From: Misgurnus anguillicaudatus
Lineage: Eukaryota; Chordata; Actinopteri; Cypriniformes; Cobitidae
Assembly (NCBI RefSeq): GCF_027580225.2
Contig: NW_027395277.1
Coordinates: forward strand, 1,054,001-1,118,000
Direction of reading: 5' to 3'
Length of the DNA: 64,000 nucleotides
Positions 41,856-54,312 of the stretch are shown one piece after another. The position numbers and the translations under genes are program-made. A model generated the notes under the pieces. That model ran no database searches. It was not told the DNA's origin and saw only the letters and a program-made list of their open reading frames with translations. Every line of letters begins with the position of its first letter. Position 1 is the stretch's first letter.

Positions 41856-42144
41856 TGGTCTGACTAGTGGCTAAACTGAACTCTGTAAAAAAAAGTACCT
41901 TGTCGAAAATAACAAATGTTTTAGTTTCCTAAAGACGAGGGGAGAAGGCGATCATGGATAACCGCTTTGTGGAGGTTTGGCAGCTGATCTGTAGTTAATA
42001 TTGTATATTATATAGTACACATTTTACACTGTAACGTTAGCTCAGTGAAGTTTTTGAACGCTAAGCTATGATATATGAACTAAGGTAATCTTGTTTGTTC
42101 CACGAAAGCAATTTTTTATGTTGTTACTGCTAAAACCGTCTATA

Positions 42145-43741
42145 GGATGGAGACGCTTGCTGTGTTGACGTCATAATATACTGACATTTTAAAAATATCT
42201 TCATTATCTTGTTCTGAATGCGTATTCACTACTTATTCTTATGTTGTATTATTAAACAAAACTGTACGACTTTTCAGTCAGTTGTCCTGTTGCATTGCAC
42301 ACCTGCCCAATCTGCTATTGGTCGAGTTCTGTACATGCATTCCCAATGTATTTTATATAGCTGTAATGCACTGTAAAGGTAAATATTTAATATTGGTGCA
42401 TCTCAATCTAGTTGTAATTTTAAATATGTTTAATGTAACCTTGTGGGCTTTAGTGTAAAGCTAATGAAACCCAGCAGAGATGCTGTTCAATCAAATGAGT
42501 GACATAGTGATGCTCATTTTATCCTAAACATATTACGTTGTTCATTATTTTAACTTAATGACCGTCCAAACGTCCCCAAACACCAGCTGGCGTCATTTAG
42601 TTGGCAATCCTGTGGTTGCTCAGATATATAACGTCTCTGGGTACCAATGTAAAGGTCAGAGATTGATGCCAGCGGTTTGTTTAGTCAAATTAAACGCATT
42701 TAATTTGTCTCACATATGGTTCGGGAGTTTCGATTAAGGCAAACAGGATTTATTTATATAGGGTACTGGCCAGGCCGAGGAAAGATGTACTATCCGAACA
42801 CAGCGGGATGTACAGTAGATAATAAACTCTTATATAACCTTTACCATTATCTGTTACATCTTTAACAAACTGCCATAAGGGTGACTTGATGCTCGATGAA
42901 CTTGTGCTGCTCTTAATATGACACTGTTATTTGTGCACGTACACGAAAAAGTGTGTGCGTCATAGTCCTGATGATAAACTACTGTAGTGTTGTAGTCACC
43001 AAAACCATAGACATTTAATGTAAAACACAATATTTACGATGTAGCACAAATCCAGCTTCAAATAAAATCACACAAAGATATTTTTAAATTATGAATGTAC
43101 TGTACCGTAACTGTTGTGTATTGTGATGTAAACTCTGCATCTTTCAGCAGGTGTACTTATGTGTGGAGGAAGCCACGCCTCCTCCCAGTAATTACCCACA
43201 ATTCATTATTCTCATCCATTCATTATCTCCTGCTAAAGTCAGCATTTATATGAGGTGCATACAGAAATCTGTGACACTTACACACAGACCTAAGTCAGAA
43301 AAACTCAGTATGAAGATTAATGGTTTATTGTGTACAATGGGAATTTAATTGTACCCCCAGGCAAACCAGTGTTGAGTCTGTATATTTTTACGTAACGTTA
43401 TTAAGCAATATGAAGTGGCAAGTTTTTACATGCAATATGTATTATAATGATGCCCGTGTGAAGCCGTTAATGACTTGGAATTGGATGTGTTATACACGAG
43501 ACTCATTACGGTAATTTTGCATGCTGCTGTAATGCGTCTGGTACCTTTGTTGTGCTGTAGATGATCATCTTATAAATCAAAGGCTATTATGGAATTACAT
43601 GAGAAAGCTGTGAGGGGATCTTCTCTGTGTAAAAGACACCTACAGTGTTAGGGTGGGTGTTTAGTGTGGGTGCTCGCTAAAGTGATCTTTAGCGCTCATT
43701 TCATTGCTGAATTGTTCTGTATGTCTATGCACCATGTGATG
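42145..43741. other. Non-coding, one orphan exon-like segment
   Basis: At 43141 a good acceptor (GCATCTTTCAG) precedes an open frame to 43348, but no donor, homology or partner exon is evident. Confidence 0.4.
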
Positions 43742-44315
43742 GTTTTTCGGACATGGTTTACCCTAGTCCCAGATTAAAATGCATGTTTGAGCTGCCTTCA
43801 TTTAGGGAAACCTTGCACTGACATATCTTAACACATATTAAAGAGCACCTATTTCATTGGTAAAAAACAATTATTAAGTTATTATGTTTATTTGGTATAA
43901 TACAATGTGTTTCCGTGGTTTATGGTTAAAAAAACATTATTTTCCTCATACCATACATTTTTGTAGCTCCAGATTTCACTCTGTTCCTTAAAGCTCTATG
44001 TCCCTGATTGGCCATCTAATCTGTACGTTGTGATTGGTCTGAATACCTCTGACATCGGCCGGAATTGTGACGCTCCTTACCATGTTTGAAAGATTCGCTC
44101 ACAATGCAATGCTAACAGGAGTTAACTTACATGCTGAAGCGGGAGGAATTATGATAATGTCGGTCTTATGTCACTAATCCCAGGATGTAAACTGTTGCCT
44201 ACAATCCGTGTGTTTGTTGTAGTCGGAGAAAAGAGATTTACGTTGGATACGATAACTTGCGTCATCATTTACTTTGGGGTTTGTACCTTTTGCATATCGT
44301 TAAAGCAACACTATG

Positions 44316-44735
44316 GCTGCGTCCGAAACCGCATACTGTATAGTAGGTACTGAATTAGATGAAGTACCTACTTACTTGGCATTAAAACAGTAGGTACTGT
44401 ATAGTATGAATCCTGGTAGTATGAATGAGATTCGGACGTACTACATCCGCCATGTTGCTACATCACGTAACATACGTCGTCATCACGTCATGTCATTTCA
44501 GCGCGAAAACAGCAGCGTGCCTCTTCTTCTTCGTTGGATAACTCATCGTCCGGGGCATCATGGGATAGTGAAGCGTCCATCGTATGCACACTGCAAAATC
44601 TAACCGGAAGAAGTAGGTCATCCGGGTACTTTTCGCATACTGTTTTTCGAATACTATGTATTCGGACATACTACTTGCCTCACCTACTGCTTTTCGCGTA
44701 CTATATAGTATGTAGTAGGCGGTTTCGGACGCAGC
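44316..44735. mobile_element. MITE with GCTGCGTCCGAAACCGC ends
   Basis: GCTGCGTCCGAAACCGC is perfectly inverted at the right end. Internal TAGTATG/CATACTA words also mirror. No transposase frame. Confidence 0.8.
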
Positions 44736-45025
44736 ATATGTAGTTTTTTTACCTTTAAATAATGTCTCATTTATTCAATTATTTCAGTGATAGAACAACT
44801 TTTAACTGGACAAATTGTACTGTTGCTGCAACCTGAGCAGCCTCCTAGCTGCTACAAGCACACTCTGAAAGTGGCGGTGGAGGGTAAAGCACACAGCCCC
44901 GCCCCTCCCCCTGCCTGCAGAAGAGTGTCTGATACCAGGCACTGTTGCGCTTTTCAACCACATGGGGGAGCTGTAAGTCATTTTTCCATGGAAACTACAT
45001 AGTGTTGCTTTAACATGTACAAATA

Positions 45026-45417
45026 TTAGGGATGCACGATATATCGTTATCGGCCGATAACTGCTTATTTTTAATATTATCGGTTATCGGTCTGATAGCA
45101 AAATTAAGCAGATAAATGAAAGCCGATAAATGATGGATTATTTTGGTTTGTTGAACCACTTCACTTGCTCATTGCTGGCCATGTGAAGTTTTGATTGGTG
45201 CTTTCTGTGACATAGCACGAAGATGACACGTGTTGCGGGCTTAAGAAGAGTATGCTAGTCTAGCACAAAGACAAGATGTCCACGGTCTGGGAGTTTTTCA
45301 TTGTGAAAATAATATGAATATTTATCGGCCTATATATATATATATATCGGTTATCGGCCCCCAAATATAAAGAGTTATCGGTTATCGGTATCGGCCAAAA
45401 TTTCCATATCGGTGCAT
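45026..45417. mobile_element. hAT-like MITE with GGGATGCACGATATATCG end
   Basis: Many TATCGG words, and ends TTAGGGATGCACGATATATC and TATCGGTGCAT. Same broad family as the expanded element in slc25a22 intron 2. Confidence 0.65.
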
Positions 45418-45811
45418 ACACTTACACACCAGAGAAAATGTAAAATCCTAAATCGGACAATAGGTGCTCTTTAATGCCATTTAATGATTTGTTTCAAGAT
45501 GCACACCAGTATTGTTTCTTTTTTTGTTAGGTTTGTTTGTAAAAACTACTTTAATGTACAAATTAAAGTATTAAGGTTTAATTTAAACCCTGTCTGGGAA
45601 ACACCCCAGAGCATTTAATTTTTAGGGTTGGGATTGTTAAAAAAGTAAAACAATTCTTTGTTCGAGTGCATTATGATTTACTCTAAACATAATGAACATC
45701 GTGACATTTACTCCAAGATGTCATCAGATTTTACCCCAACTTATCATCCATGATTAAAGGGCGTATACACTGTCAACATTTTTTTGAAAAAAATGTCCTT
45801 AGCTGTCACTG

Positions 45812-46009
45812 CACTGTAAAATAAAAATGCATAATCTTTGTCAAATCAACATTATTTTTTAAAGTTAAAGTAGCATACAAATCTAAGTTAAACAACTTCA
45901 ACTAGTTTTTATAAGTTATGTCAACTATTCACAGGTCAATACTTAAAATATTATGTTGAATTGACTTACAAAACCAAGTTGTTTTAACTAACTGCATTTT
46001 TTCACAGTG
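45812..46009. mobile_element. Small MITE with CACTGTAAAA ends
   Basis: CACTGTAAAATAAAAATGCA at the left and TGCATTTTTTCACAGTG at the right. Confidence 0.65.
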
Positions 46010-46064
46010 TGGGGCGGTACCCTTTCTTAAATTAAATTTTTGCACCTAAGAGGTCCTACTTAAT

Positions 46065-46322
46065 GTGACCCTGGACCACAAACCCCGTCATGAGAGGCAT
46101 TTTTTTGAAATTGAGATTACAATCATCAATTACATCATTATAATCCATAAATTTATTGAAAATCTGGAATCTGAGGGTGTAAAAAAATCTAAATATTGAG
46201 AAAATCTCCGTATGATTTTTGGCATAAAAAAATCAATAATTATGACCCATACAGTGTATAGTTGGCTATTGCTGCAAAATACGCCTGTGCCACTTATGAC
46301 TGGTTTTGTGGTCCAGGGTCAC
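46065..46322. mobile_element. Complete short GTGACCCTGGACCACAAA element
   Basis: GTGACCCTGGACCACAAA at the left and TTTGTGGTCCAGGGTCAC at the right are perfect inverted repeats. Confidence 0.85.
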
Positions 46323-46641
46323 ACATTAGTTCCTCATGCCAAATGTATACATATAAATCGTACATATTAGGAGTAGGACCATTTTAAAGAGTGCTGCCCC
46401 GGTGACAGCTCGAGACCATTTTTTGACATTTTTTCTGACAGTGTACCAAATACTAAGAAAATATAAATGTTTTATGCATACATACAAGTAAATGTAATAA
46501 TGGTGTTTATGTGTTTGGTTTCTAGGACTGATCTTTAAAGGCAGTCCATCACATCTGTCTCATTGTCTCTCTATAAATATCTCTGTCTTCTGCTCTAAGA
46601 AAACTTGATTCCCATTGATTTAGTGACCTATATACACATTA

Positions 46642-46643
<2 letters not shown>

Positions 46644-46722
<79 letters not shown>
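46644..46722. repeat. CT microsatellite
   Basis: About 39 CT units. Confidence 0.98.
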
Positions 46723-46724
<2 letters not shown>

Positions 46725-49575
46725 CTGAATGGATGAGCTAATAATAGTTTAGGGTGGATGTTTACCCTGAATATATGTTTAATATATGCTCACATGCGTG
46801 CAGCTGCGCTTTAAACTAATTATTATCATGAACAGGTCATGACGTGTGCGTTCTTGACCTGCAGCTGTCAAAGATCAACCTTAGTTAATGATGATGTATG
46901 TTTCTGTTGTTTTAAAGTGAAAGTTCACCTTTATATGACAATATTGTTATTGTTTCTCACCCTCAAAAAAAAAAATTGACATGGGAATTTTCATTAATTG
47001 TTAATCTATTTCTTTAAGAGATCTTATTCACAGCCTGCAGTTTGTGTAATATTTCATACATTCAGCTGTAGCACCTAAACTGTATATCCTTAGGTTTTGT
47101 GTATCTATCTACAGTGCATTCGACAAGCTTTGTGTATTTTGAGGTCACACAGAAATAAATGTAAACGTAACCTGCAGGCTGTGAATGCAGCGAATGAGGT
47201 CACCGTAGTAAACACTGAAGATGAATGGATCATATTTTACCGCAGTCGATTTGAAACCTAACCCTGACCTTACATTGAATTTTAATACACACAGACTGAC
47301 TGAGATTATATTTCCAGTGTGGTTTTCACAGAAAAAAGAGTTTTAAGATGTCTTTTCAGCCACCTATATTTAACTAAAAAATAAAAATGTAAATGTAGAC
47401 TTGTTTTGGCTGACTCTTGTTGTTTTTATAATGTAAGAATGGGTAATATAAGGAGTAGCAATGCTCACACTGGATAAAATCATTTATTTTTCATTACAGG
47501 CAGTGAATTATTGATATCAACCCCACAGTGACATCTAGTGTCTGATTCTCATTACTGCACAGATTATAATGACCTTGAGAAGGACTTTTGTTATGTGAAT
47601 AAAGCAAATATTCAGTAGAAAATTGTTAGATTTTGCCTTTGAGTATTTCATCATATCATTTGCATGCATGGATTATTTTTAATCAATAAAATATGACACG
47701 TGTACAATTTTTTTTTTTGCAAAAATAATTAAACAGAATCATTACAGGCAGATCAGACCGTTTTGAACAAAGTTATTTTATTGAACAACAATCTGTGACA
47801 AGAAATGCAACTTTATCACTGTGTCATTGCCACAATGACCAAAACCGTTGCTATATTTCAGTCTCACACATGTGATGTTTGTATATCAACACACACATAT
47901 ACACATTCACGCTGCCTTGATATACAGATTCACTTCCAGTAGGGCTGCATTGTGCACATATTTGTGTATTGTGTAGTTAAAGTTGTGTTATTGCACTTTT
48001 CGGAACGCAAAAGCATTGTGTTAATAACTTTATGGGTCAGTAAACAAAAGCATGTGAAGAATTTAGGTGGATCTAACAAACAAGTCAATCAGATTTTATC
48101 CTACTATGAAAAGAAATTAGTTTAATTTGCATAATAGGCCTTTAATATATATATACATATATATGAATCATTTACCAATTGTGGTGAGAATTTAATTTAA
48201 TTTTACAATTTAATCATTGGCCCCAAAATGTATTTTCTGTTCATTTAGGATAAAATGTGACCTGATCGTGTTTTCAAAGTGTTTAAATTCATCCATTTAT
48301 TTGTCAACTATTTCTAATTATTGCATAAATATGCGCTGGTCTTTCTAAATATACATATATGCCCCTTATTATATAAAGAGTGAAATCACAAATATCTAAC
48401 ATCTAATTTGATACTAAATCTTATCAATCAACATTGGTTATAATGATTCAAAGATACATTCTCTGCTTTGTCAAAAAAAAATTGTTGATACGTTGTTTAT
48501 AATATCTGTTTTTTAGTATATAGGCTAGTATATCGTACGATATCAAAGGGTTTTTTGTGGGTGCGTGTTAATATTGCATTTGTGCCAGATATCTTTTGTG
48601 CTTGTTGTATTTGTCTATTTTTGGTGTTTTGCACCACCTGCTCTCTTCAAGTAGAAAAAGAAAGGACAGATGGTAGAAAAAGAAAGAGAGAGAGTAAGTT
48701 TAACTTGTGTTACATAAACAACAAAAAAACAAAGCGCACAATACCATCAAACACACAAATCCATACAGTTGATTGACCCCCCGCACGCACACAATACATG
48801 AGCCATCACAAAACACATCACTTCACAGCTGATAAAACATGATTGAAAAAAAAACTAAATCATCACATAACACAAAAAATTACAGACAATAATCATCACA
48901 GTAATGAAAACATTATCTCAAGACATTTCAGCATTGGGAATGTTCAGGATAAAACACCAACAGATGAAACAAAAACAAGGCAAAATAGGCCATTAGGGTC
49001 GGAAAGTCATTGGATCTTTCGAATTTGGCATGAAGCTCCGATCTAACGTCACGTTTCATATAAATGTCATTTAAACATCGATATGTGAGGTAAGCAGTCA
49101 GACGGTTTATGTCAAGTACGACCTTGTCAAGTCCGACGTATGACCTTCATAAATAAATAAGAGCATTTTAGTAATGATGAATCTTCACTAGAGATGTTCA
49201 CTTGTAAAACAGCACCATGTAATCTTCTGAACTTCCAGTTAATGATCATTAGAGTTATTCTCATATTAAACTGCCAGACGATAGCCACATTAGAAAATCA
49301 AAGACGCAGCACCGGTCTTAACCTTGGGGGGGGGGGTGTTTGCAAATACCGAAAACCCTGATTGTTCGGACTTAAATGGCTTTCTCCTGTAAGATAATCT
49401 TGTAAGATACGCTAGCTATGTTTCCATCCACCTCCATTTTTTTTAGATATCACATAAAAAAAGATGCAAATTAATTTGAAAAATGAGCATTCTGATAAGA
49501 ATCAAGTGCTTTTATTGAATAAATCGCTAGATTCGTGTCAAAAAAGTTATGATGGATGGATTAGGATAACTAGAT
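46723..49575. other. AT-rich non-coding DNA, possibly 3' UTR in part
   Basis: No exon is recognised. 47760-49300 is unusually free of transposons and looks like a long 3' UTR or intergenic flank. Frames at 48555 and 48843 lack support. Confidence 0.4.
47777..47782 (-). terminator. Distal candidate poly(A) signal, minus strand
   Basis: AATAAA on the minus strand, followed towards lower coordinates by a T/A-rich stretch. The 1.5 kb above it is AT-rich and non-repetitive, like a 3' UTR. It could end a long slc25a22 isoform or an unrecognised transcript. Confidence 0.2.
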
Positions 49576-50272
49576 TAGGGCTGTCAAACGATTAATCGCA
49601 ATTAATCACATACAAAATAAAAGTTTGTGTTTGCATAATATATGTCTGTGTACTGTGTGTAAGAATTATCTATAAATAAATACACACATAATAGTGTATG
49701 TATTTAAGAAACATTTACATGTGTATATATATATATTTATTTATATTTTTATATTAGTGCTGGGCAAAGATTAATCGCGATTAATCGCATACAAAATAAA
49801 AGTGCATTTTTGCATAATATATGTGTCTGTGCTGTGTGTAATAATTATGTATATTTAAACACATACATATATACATTTCAGAACATTTTTATTTATATAT
49901 CTATTTTTTGTTTATATATATATATATATAGAGAGAGAGAGAATATAGAATATATAAAAATATAAATAAATATACATATACACATGTTTCTTAAATAAAT
50001 AAATGTATGTGTGTGTATTTATTTATACATAATAATTACACACAGCACACACTCATATATTATGCAAAAAATTAAGTTTATTTTGTATGCGATTAATCGC
50101 GATTAATCTTTGCTCAGCACTATTTTATATATATATAAAAATATTTTATATATAAATAAAATTTTTCTTAAATGTATATATGTATGGTACACACACACAT
50201 ATTATAATAACACAAACTTCTATTTTGTATGCAATTCATTGATTAATTGCGATTAATCGTTTGACCGTACTA
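49576..50272. mobile_element. Element with GATTAATCGC ends, nested in its own relative
   Basis: The outer ends TAGGGCTGTCAAACGATTAA and TTAATCGTTTGACCGTA are inverted. An inner related element lies at 49755-50122. Confidence 0.75.
49755..50122. mobile_element. Inner GATTAATCGC-type element
   Basis: TAGTGCTGGGCAAAGATTAA at the left and TTAATCTTTGCTCAGCACTA at the right. Confidence 0.75.
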
Positions 50273-52394
50273 AAGTGGACTAACCAGTGAACCAATCTTA
50301 TTGAATCTGAAATGCTGTTTGGGACGTTTTGAAATAAAAATACAAAGTCTGTCGTCTAAGTAGTTTGGTAAAATTATCTTCCAGAAGGCTTTGCATGTTT
50401 TTCTTAATTCTTTTCCCGCCAGCGTTTTTAAAAGAAGTTGCAATAAGGTTCATGCTATCTGCATGTGTTCTTTTTTATCACCTCCCAAATATGGGTAGGT
50501 TTCTTAAAAAATACCAAATTATAATTGCATTTTTGTAAAGGACTTTTATTAGAGATCAGATTCAGAGCGATCCTCAAAACATACACAGAGTTTTTTACTG
50601 TTTTTGGATCAGTGGATGATTAAATGTTTTATAAGTTGGGTAAGAGCGCCATCTAGTGGATAATAGCGGAAACACAGATTGCCGTAAAAACTCGTCATTG
50701 GCAGGGAAGCACTTTCTTTTAATTGACGAGATAACTCAATGGCGGGAAAAGAGTTAATGATATTAAGTGCATGCTACGTAAAAAGTGACGATTTTGTTCA
50801 CTGGATAACAAATTCGCAAAATGTTTTATACAATATTCCAATTTTGCGCATAAGTTTAATACGTAACTTTGGATGGAAACATAGCTACTGACTGGTGTGA
50901 ACTCAATGGCCAATTACCATAGGTGTCACTCCATATCTGGTTTATTATGCAAATTCAGTACTAAACAATTATAACTACTATTATCTAATTCAGAGAGGTC
51001 ACGCACATAAATGCGATCAACATCTCTCTATGTTTTGTAGTGCATACCATACATAACATGGCCAATATTACACTTTACTAATGTCAGGAAATGTAGAAAA
51101 AAAAGGTTAAGCTCATGGTATAGAGGTATTATAAGTTGGGAATTTGGTCAGGAAGCATTCGGCAGTATAAAACTGACTCACAATGCGAGACAAATTTGTG
51201 AGTCTGAGCCAATAGCTCTCTTTACAACACACATAGGCAACCTTATCTCACTGTAACCGCTGTGGGCTGTTGTGACAGCACATAATGTAAGAGGAAACAG
51301 AGGGTTCCCACAATAGGCCTGTTTAAACATGTGAGGATCGAACCAAACGCATGTGCGATGATGCCACAATAAAAGACGAAAGTAAACGGGCACTACGAGG
51401 CTTTTGTTCGATTCATTTGGTAGTGCATTCTTTCAGCGACCAAAATGTAAAAATGTAAACCGTAAAAGGAATGGGCCGGCAAACGATGTGGGGTGTGCAA
51501 ATAAGCCATCACATACAAAACGAAAAAAGACAAAATAATCACATATAATCTGAATATGTACATTACAGTAATCAACAACGATCACACACACGATTAAACA
51601 CTAATAAAACTATCTATACAAATATATAGTGAGATATACTATATCCATGTGTATACATCTATATAATAAGGATTAGCAATAAATATAACTTCGCTTCTGG
51701 GACATCACTTTATTAGCGTGTGCTTTTCAGCTTTTCGCAAATTTGGAATGATTACTTAATTCGACCACCATCACAGGAGCTTAAAAACAACTTGGTAAGA
51801 AATTAAAACAGCCAATGCATTAATATTCATGTCCAACTCCTTACAATCAATACACTTTACTTTGGCTTTTGCGAATCTTGTTTTGAGATAATGTAGCTAT
51901 TCTTTATAATAACGGGCTAAGAGCCATCCCATATCTGCATTAAACATTACAATAGTTTTCACATTAAAATAATATTTTGCTTATGAATATTAATTAGGTG
52001 ATTCTTAGCGATTTGCCGAATAGCAAACATTGCTAAATACGTCACATAACGTTTTAAGTGCACAATAATGACCTCAAATCCAATTTCCGAATTTCCGATC
52101 ACCTACAAATGTGATTCATTGTAGTTCGCAATTGTAAAAGTCGGAAATCGCGTTTAATGCGCTTTTGTAAAGTAATTGAGACTAATAATAAAATAAATAA
52201 ATGTTTGCTTCCTTTCTAAACAAAAAACAGTGAACGAAACTCCATTCCTTCGCTCCGCATTGTAAGTGTTTTTCGCTTAGGTTTCGTTTGAGAGTTCCTT
52301 TTAAATCGAATTCACATTTCACATTTACTGTCACCATTTTGCTCTGCGCTTTCATGAAACTAATCCAATTAGCCTTTCATACGAAGGCGAACAA
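50273..52394. other. Non-coding 3' flank of slc25a22
   Basis: No exon or clear element is seen. The candidate poly(A) signal at 51709 lies here. Confidence 0.45.
51709..51714 (-). terminator. Candidate poly(A) signal for slc25a22
   Basis: TTTATT on the plus strand reads AATAAA on the minus strand. It is the first canonical hexamer I noticed downstream of the slc25a22 stop, and would imply a 3' UTR of about 2.4 kb that includes the duplicated element at 52.4-53.4 kb. A variant ATTAAA near 52153 is an alternative. Confidence 0.3.
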
Positions 52395-53401
52395 ATGCTG
52401 CGTTCAGACCAGCCACGGTAGAGGCGTCAAGCGCAAGAGATTTCAATGTTAAGTCAATGTAAAGACAAATTGACGCGCGTCTGCAGGTCTCGCGGCGCGA
52501 ATGAGGCGTTTAGCACTGCGCGTTAGACGCGTTTGGTGCGGTAGACGCGATTTGCGTGGTAGACGCGATTCCGTCTCATTCGTGCGCCTAGTTCGCGCGA
52601 ATTGAGCATTACCGCGGGAAACGCGCAAGTTGAAAAATTTGAATTGTGGCGGAAAAACGTGCCGCCTTAACCAATCAGGAGCTTGCTCTAGTAGTGACGT
52701 GATTACAGGAAGTGAGCAGAGTCGCAGAAGCCTAAGGAAAGCCCTCCCAATACGCAAATTTCCACATGAATGTCTCGATGACTAGAATTTCATGCGCGGC
52801 TTTCACGCGCAAATGAAGCGAGTAAACGCAAAATGTTCAAGCATCAAACTAGACGCGTTAGACGCAAATTTGACGCCTCAACACGGCTGGTGTGAAACCA
52901 CAGAAACAGTTGACCCAGACTGCATAGAGACAGAAGGCTAATTCCAAACTGCATTTGTGCGCCCTTGACGGGCTTGGTGCGGTAGACGCGATTTGCGTGG
53001 TAGACGCGATTCCGCCTCATTCGTGCGCCTAGTTCGTGCGAATTGAGCATTACCACGGGAAACGCGCAAGTTGAAAAATTTGAACTTTGGTGGAAAAAAC
53101 GTGCCGCCTTAACCAATCAGGAGCTTGCTCTCAGTTACAGGAAGCGAGCAGAGTCACAGAAGCCTAAGGAAGGCCCTCCCAATACGCAAATTTCCACGTG
53201 AATGTCTCGATGACTAGAATTTCACGCGCAGCTTTCACGCGCAAATGAAGCGAGTAAACTCAAAATGTTCAAGCATCAAACTAGACGCGTTAGACGCGAA
53301 TTTGACGCCTCAACGCGGCTGGTGTGAAACCACAGAAACAGTTGACCCAGACTGCATAGAGACAGAAGGCTAATTCCAAACTGCATTTTTGCACCCTTGA
53401 C
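52395..53401. repeat. CpG-rich MITE region with ~440-bp tandem duplication
   Basis: The block starting GGTGCGGTAGACGCGATTTG at 52534 recurs at 52976. Both copies run through the GACGCCTCAA/GCGGCTGGTGTGAA end into the same flank. The left terminus TGCTGCGTTCAGACCAGCC mirrors GGCTGGTGTGAA. Frames through it are artefacts. Confidence 0.8.
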
Positions 53402-54158
53402 GGGCACTTCGACAAGGGGGCGCCTCATAAACGGTCCCTCCATATAAAGAGAAAATGACGTTGTTTTCATTGCTCTATTCACCAAATTAATTTTTAACGG
53501 CCAGTCACAATTGCGCAACTCCCTGCACAGTTTAAACATCAAGAGCTTTGATCTTCGAAGGAAATAGGGCATAGGGATGATGACTTCCGATTGAAATTCA
53601 CCCAGAAATACAGATGAACATAGTTCTGACCTTAGTCACAGGATATCTGAAACTTTCATACATCACCTCAAGGTTGTTCCTAGCCCAGAGGAATGGCATG
53701 CAGTGTTGGATAACAAACACAACAAGCTAATACACGGGCAAACTAATCAACTTCCCAGAGAACATGACATGCCCTCCGGTTACACCAAATTAAAAACGCT
53801 TTCACGGCAGGTTGATATTTCATCATGATCGTCAATCATTTAAATGTTAAACGTTGTGACATAAAGCCCCAGTGATTGGACGATGGCTCGACTTTTCATT
53901 TGATTAAAAGATCGTAAAATTATTTTATATATCTACGATCAAAGTCACTTTGTCTCAGCACGAGACCGGCGGAGACGAAACAGGCAGCTTGGCGAACACA
54001 ATCTCACCACATTCAGATAAAAATACAACAATAAAACAATTAAAACCGGTTAAAGTGGTCCACGTTACGTTTTGATCCTGCGGTCACACACATGGGCAGG
54101 GAAAAGGACAGGGAAAGATCTGACTGCTGCGATGCATGATGGGTCTGGAGATGATTGG
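53402..54158. other. Immediate 3' flank of slc25a22
   Basis: No recognised repeat. Presumably 3' UTR of slc25a22. A CTCF-like word GACAAGGGGGCGCC is at 53411-53424. Confidence 0.5.
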
Positions 54159-54312
54159 TTAGTTGTTTCGTTTGGGCAGATAACTCAGTACGAATTCTCC
54201 CACACCCAAGAAGTAAACCACCTGCGCGATGCCAAACAGAGGAGCTATGACGAGAGCGCGACAGTACGCCCCCTTCAGGAAAGCAGTGGGACCTTCGTTG
54301 CGTAATATCTTC
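54159..54312 (-). CDS. slc25a22: slc25a22 coding exon 10 with stop
   Basis: Encodes Arg265 to the stop. It includes [20 protein letters not shown] and [10 protein letters not shown], which are helix 6 of the carrier, and ends in YLPKRNN and TAA. The final residues after helix 6 do not resemble mammalian SLC25A22, as is usual for this variable tail. Confidence 0.96.

Larger units (their letters stand above)
40888..42144. mobile_element. TATAGACG-ended element with two levels of insertion
   Basis: TATAGACGATTT at the left and AAACCGTCTATA at the right are inverted. Both arms match the compact copy at 5380-5673. The extra length is the TTAA element at 40958-41855. Confidence 0.7.
43838..45474. 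mobile_element. TTAA-flanked element (AGAGCACCTATT ends) with two inner MITEs
   Basis: TTAAAGAGCACCTATTTC at the left and ACAATAGGTGCTCTTTAA at the right. It contains the elements at 44316-44735 and 45026-45417. Confidence 0.75.
43742..45608. mobile_element. Older MITE split by a TTAA element
   Basis: The left half (43742-43837) and right half (45475-45608) together reconstitute the family seen at 3849-4085, including the GCACTGACATATCTTAA phrase. Confidence 0.65.
45766..46445. mobile_element. Foldback element hosting two insertions
   Basis: TACACTGTCAACATTTTTTT at the left and AAAAATGTCAAAA/GACAGTGTA text at the right are inverted. AGGTCCTACT and AGTAGGACC mirror inside. Insertions are at 45812-46009 and 46065-46322. 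Confidence 0.6.

Noticed and set aside
41951..42000. ATG followed by DNRFVEVWQLI on the plus strand, with a G-rich leader
   Set aside because: It looked like a gene start, but it lies inside the TATAGACG transposon whose compact copy is at 5380-5673, and it has no good donor.
43141..43348. Open frame after a good splice acceptor (QVYLCVEEATPPPSNYPQF)
   Set aside because: No upstream exon, donor or homologue could be identified. A single acceptor-like site is expected by chance.
44787..45002. 71-codon plus-strand frame with Pro-rich stretch
   Set aside because: It lies within the TTAA element at 43838-45474 and matches repeat sequence seen in fish genomes.
48555..48776. 73-codon frame with a hydrophobic start and Lys/Arg-rich tail
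   Set aside because: Isolated and AT-rich, with no recognised domain, signal-peptide logic or splice context.
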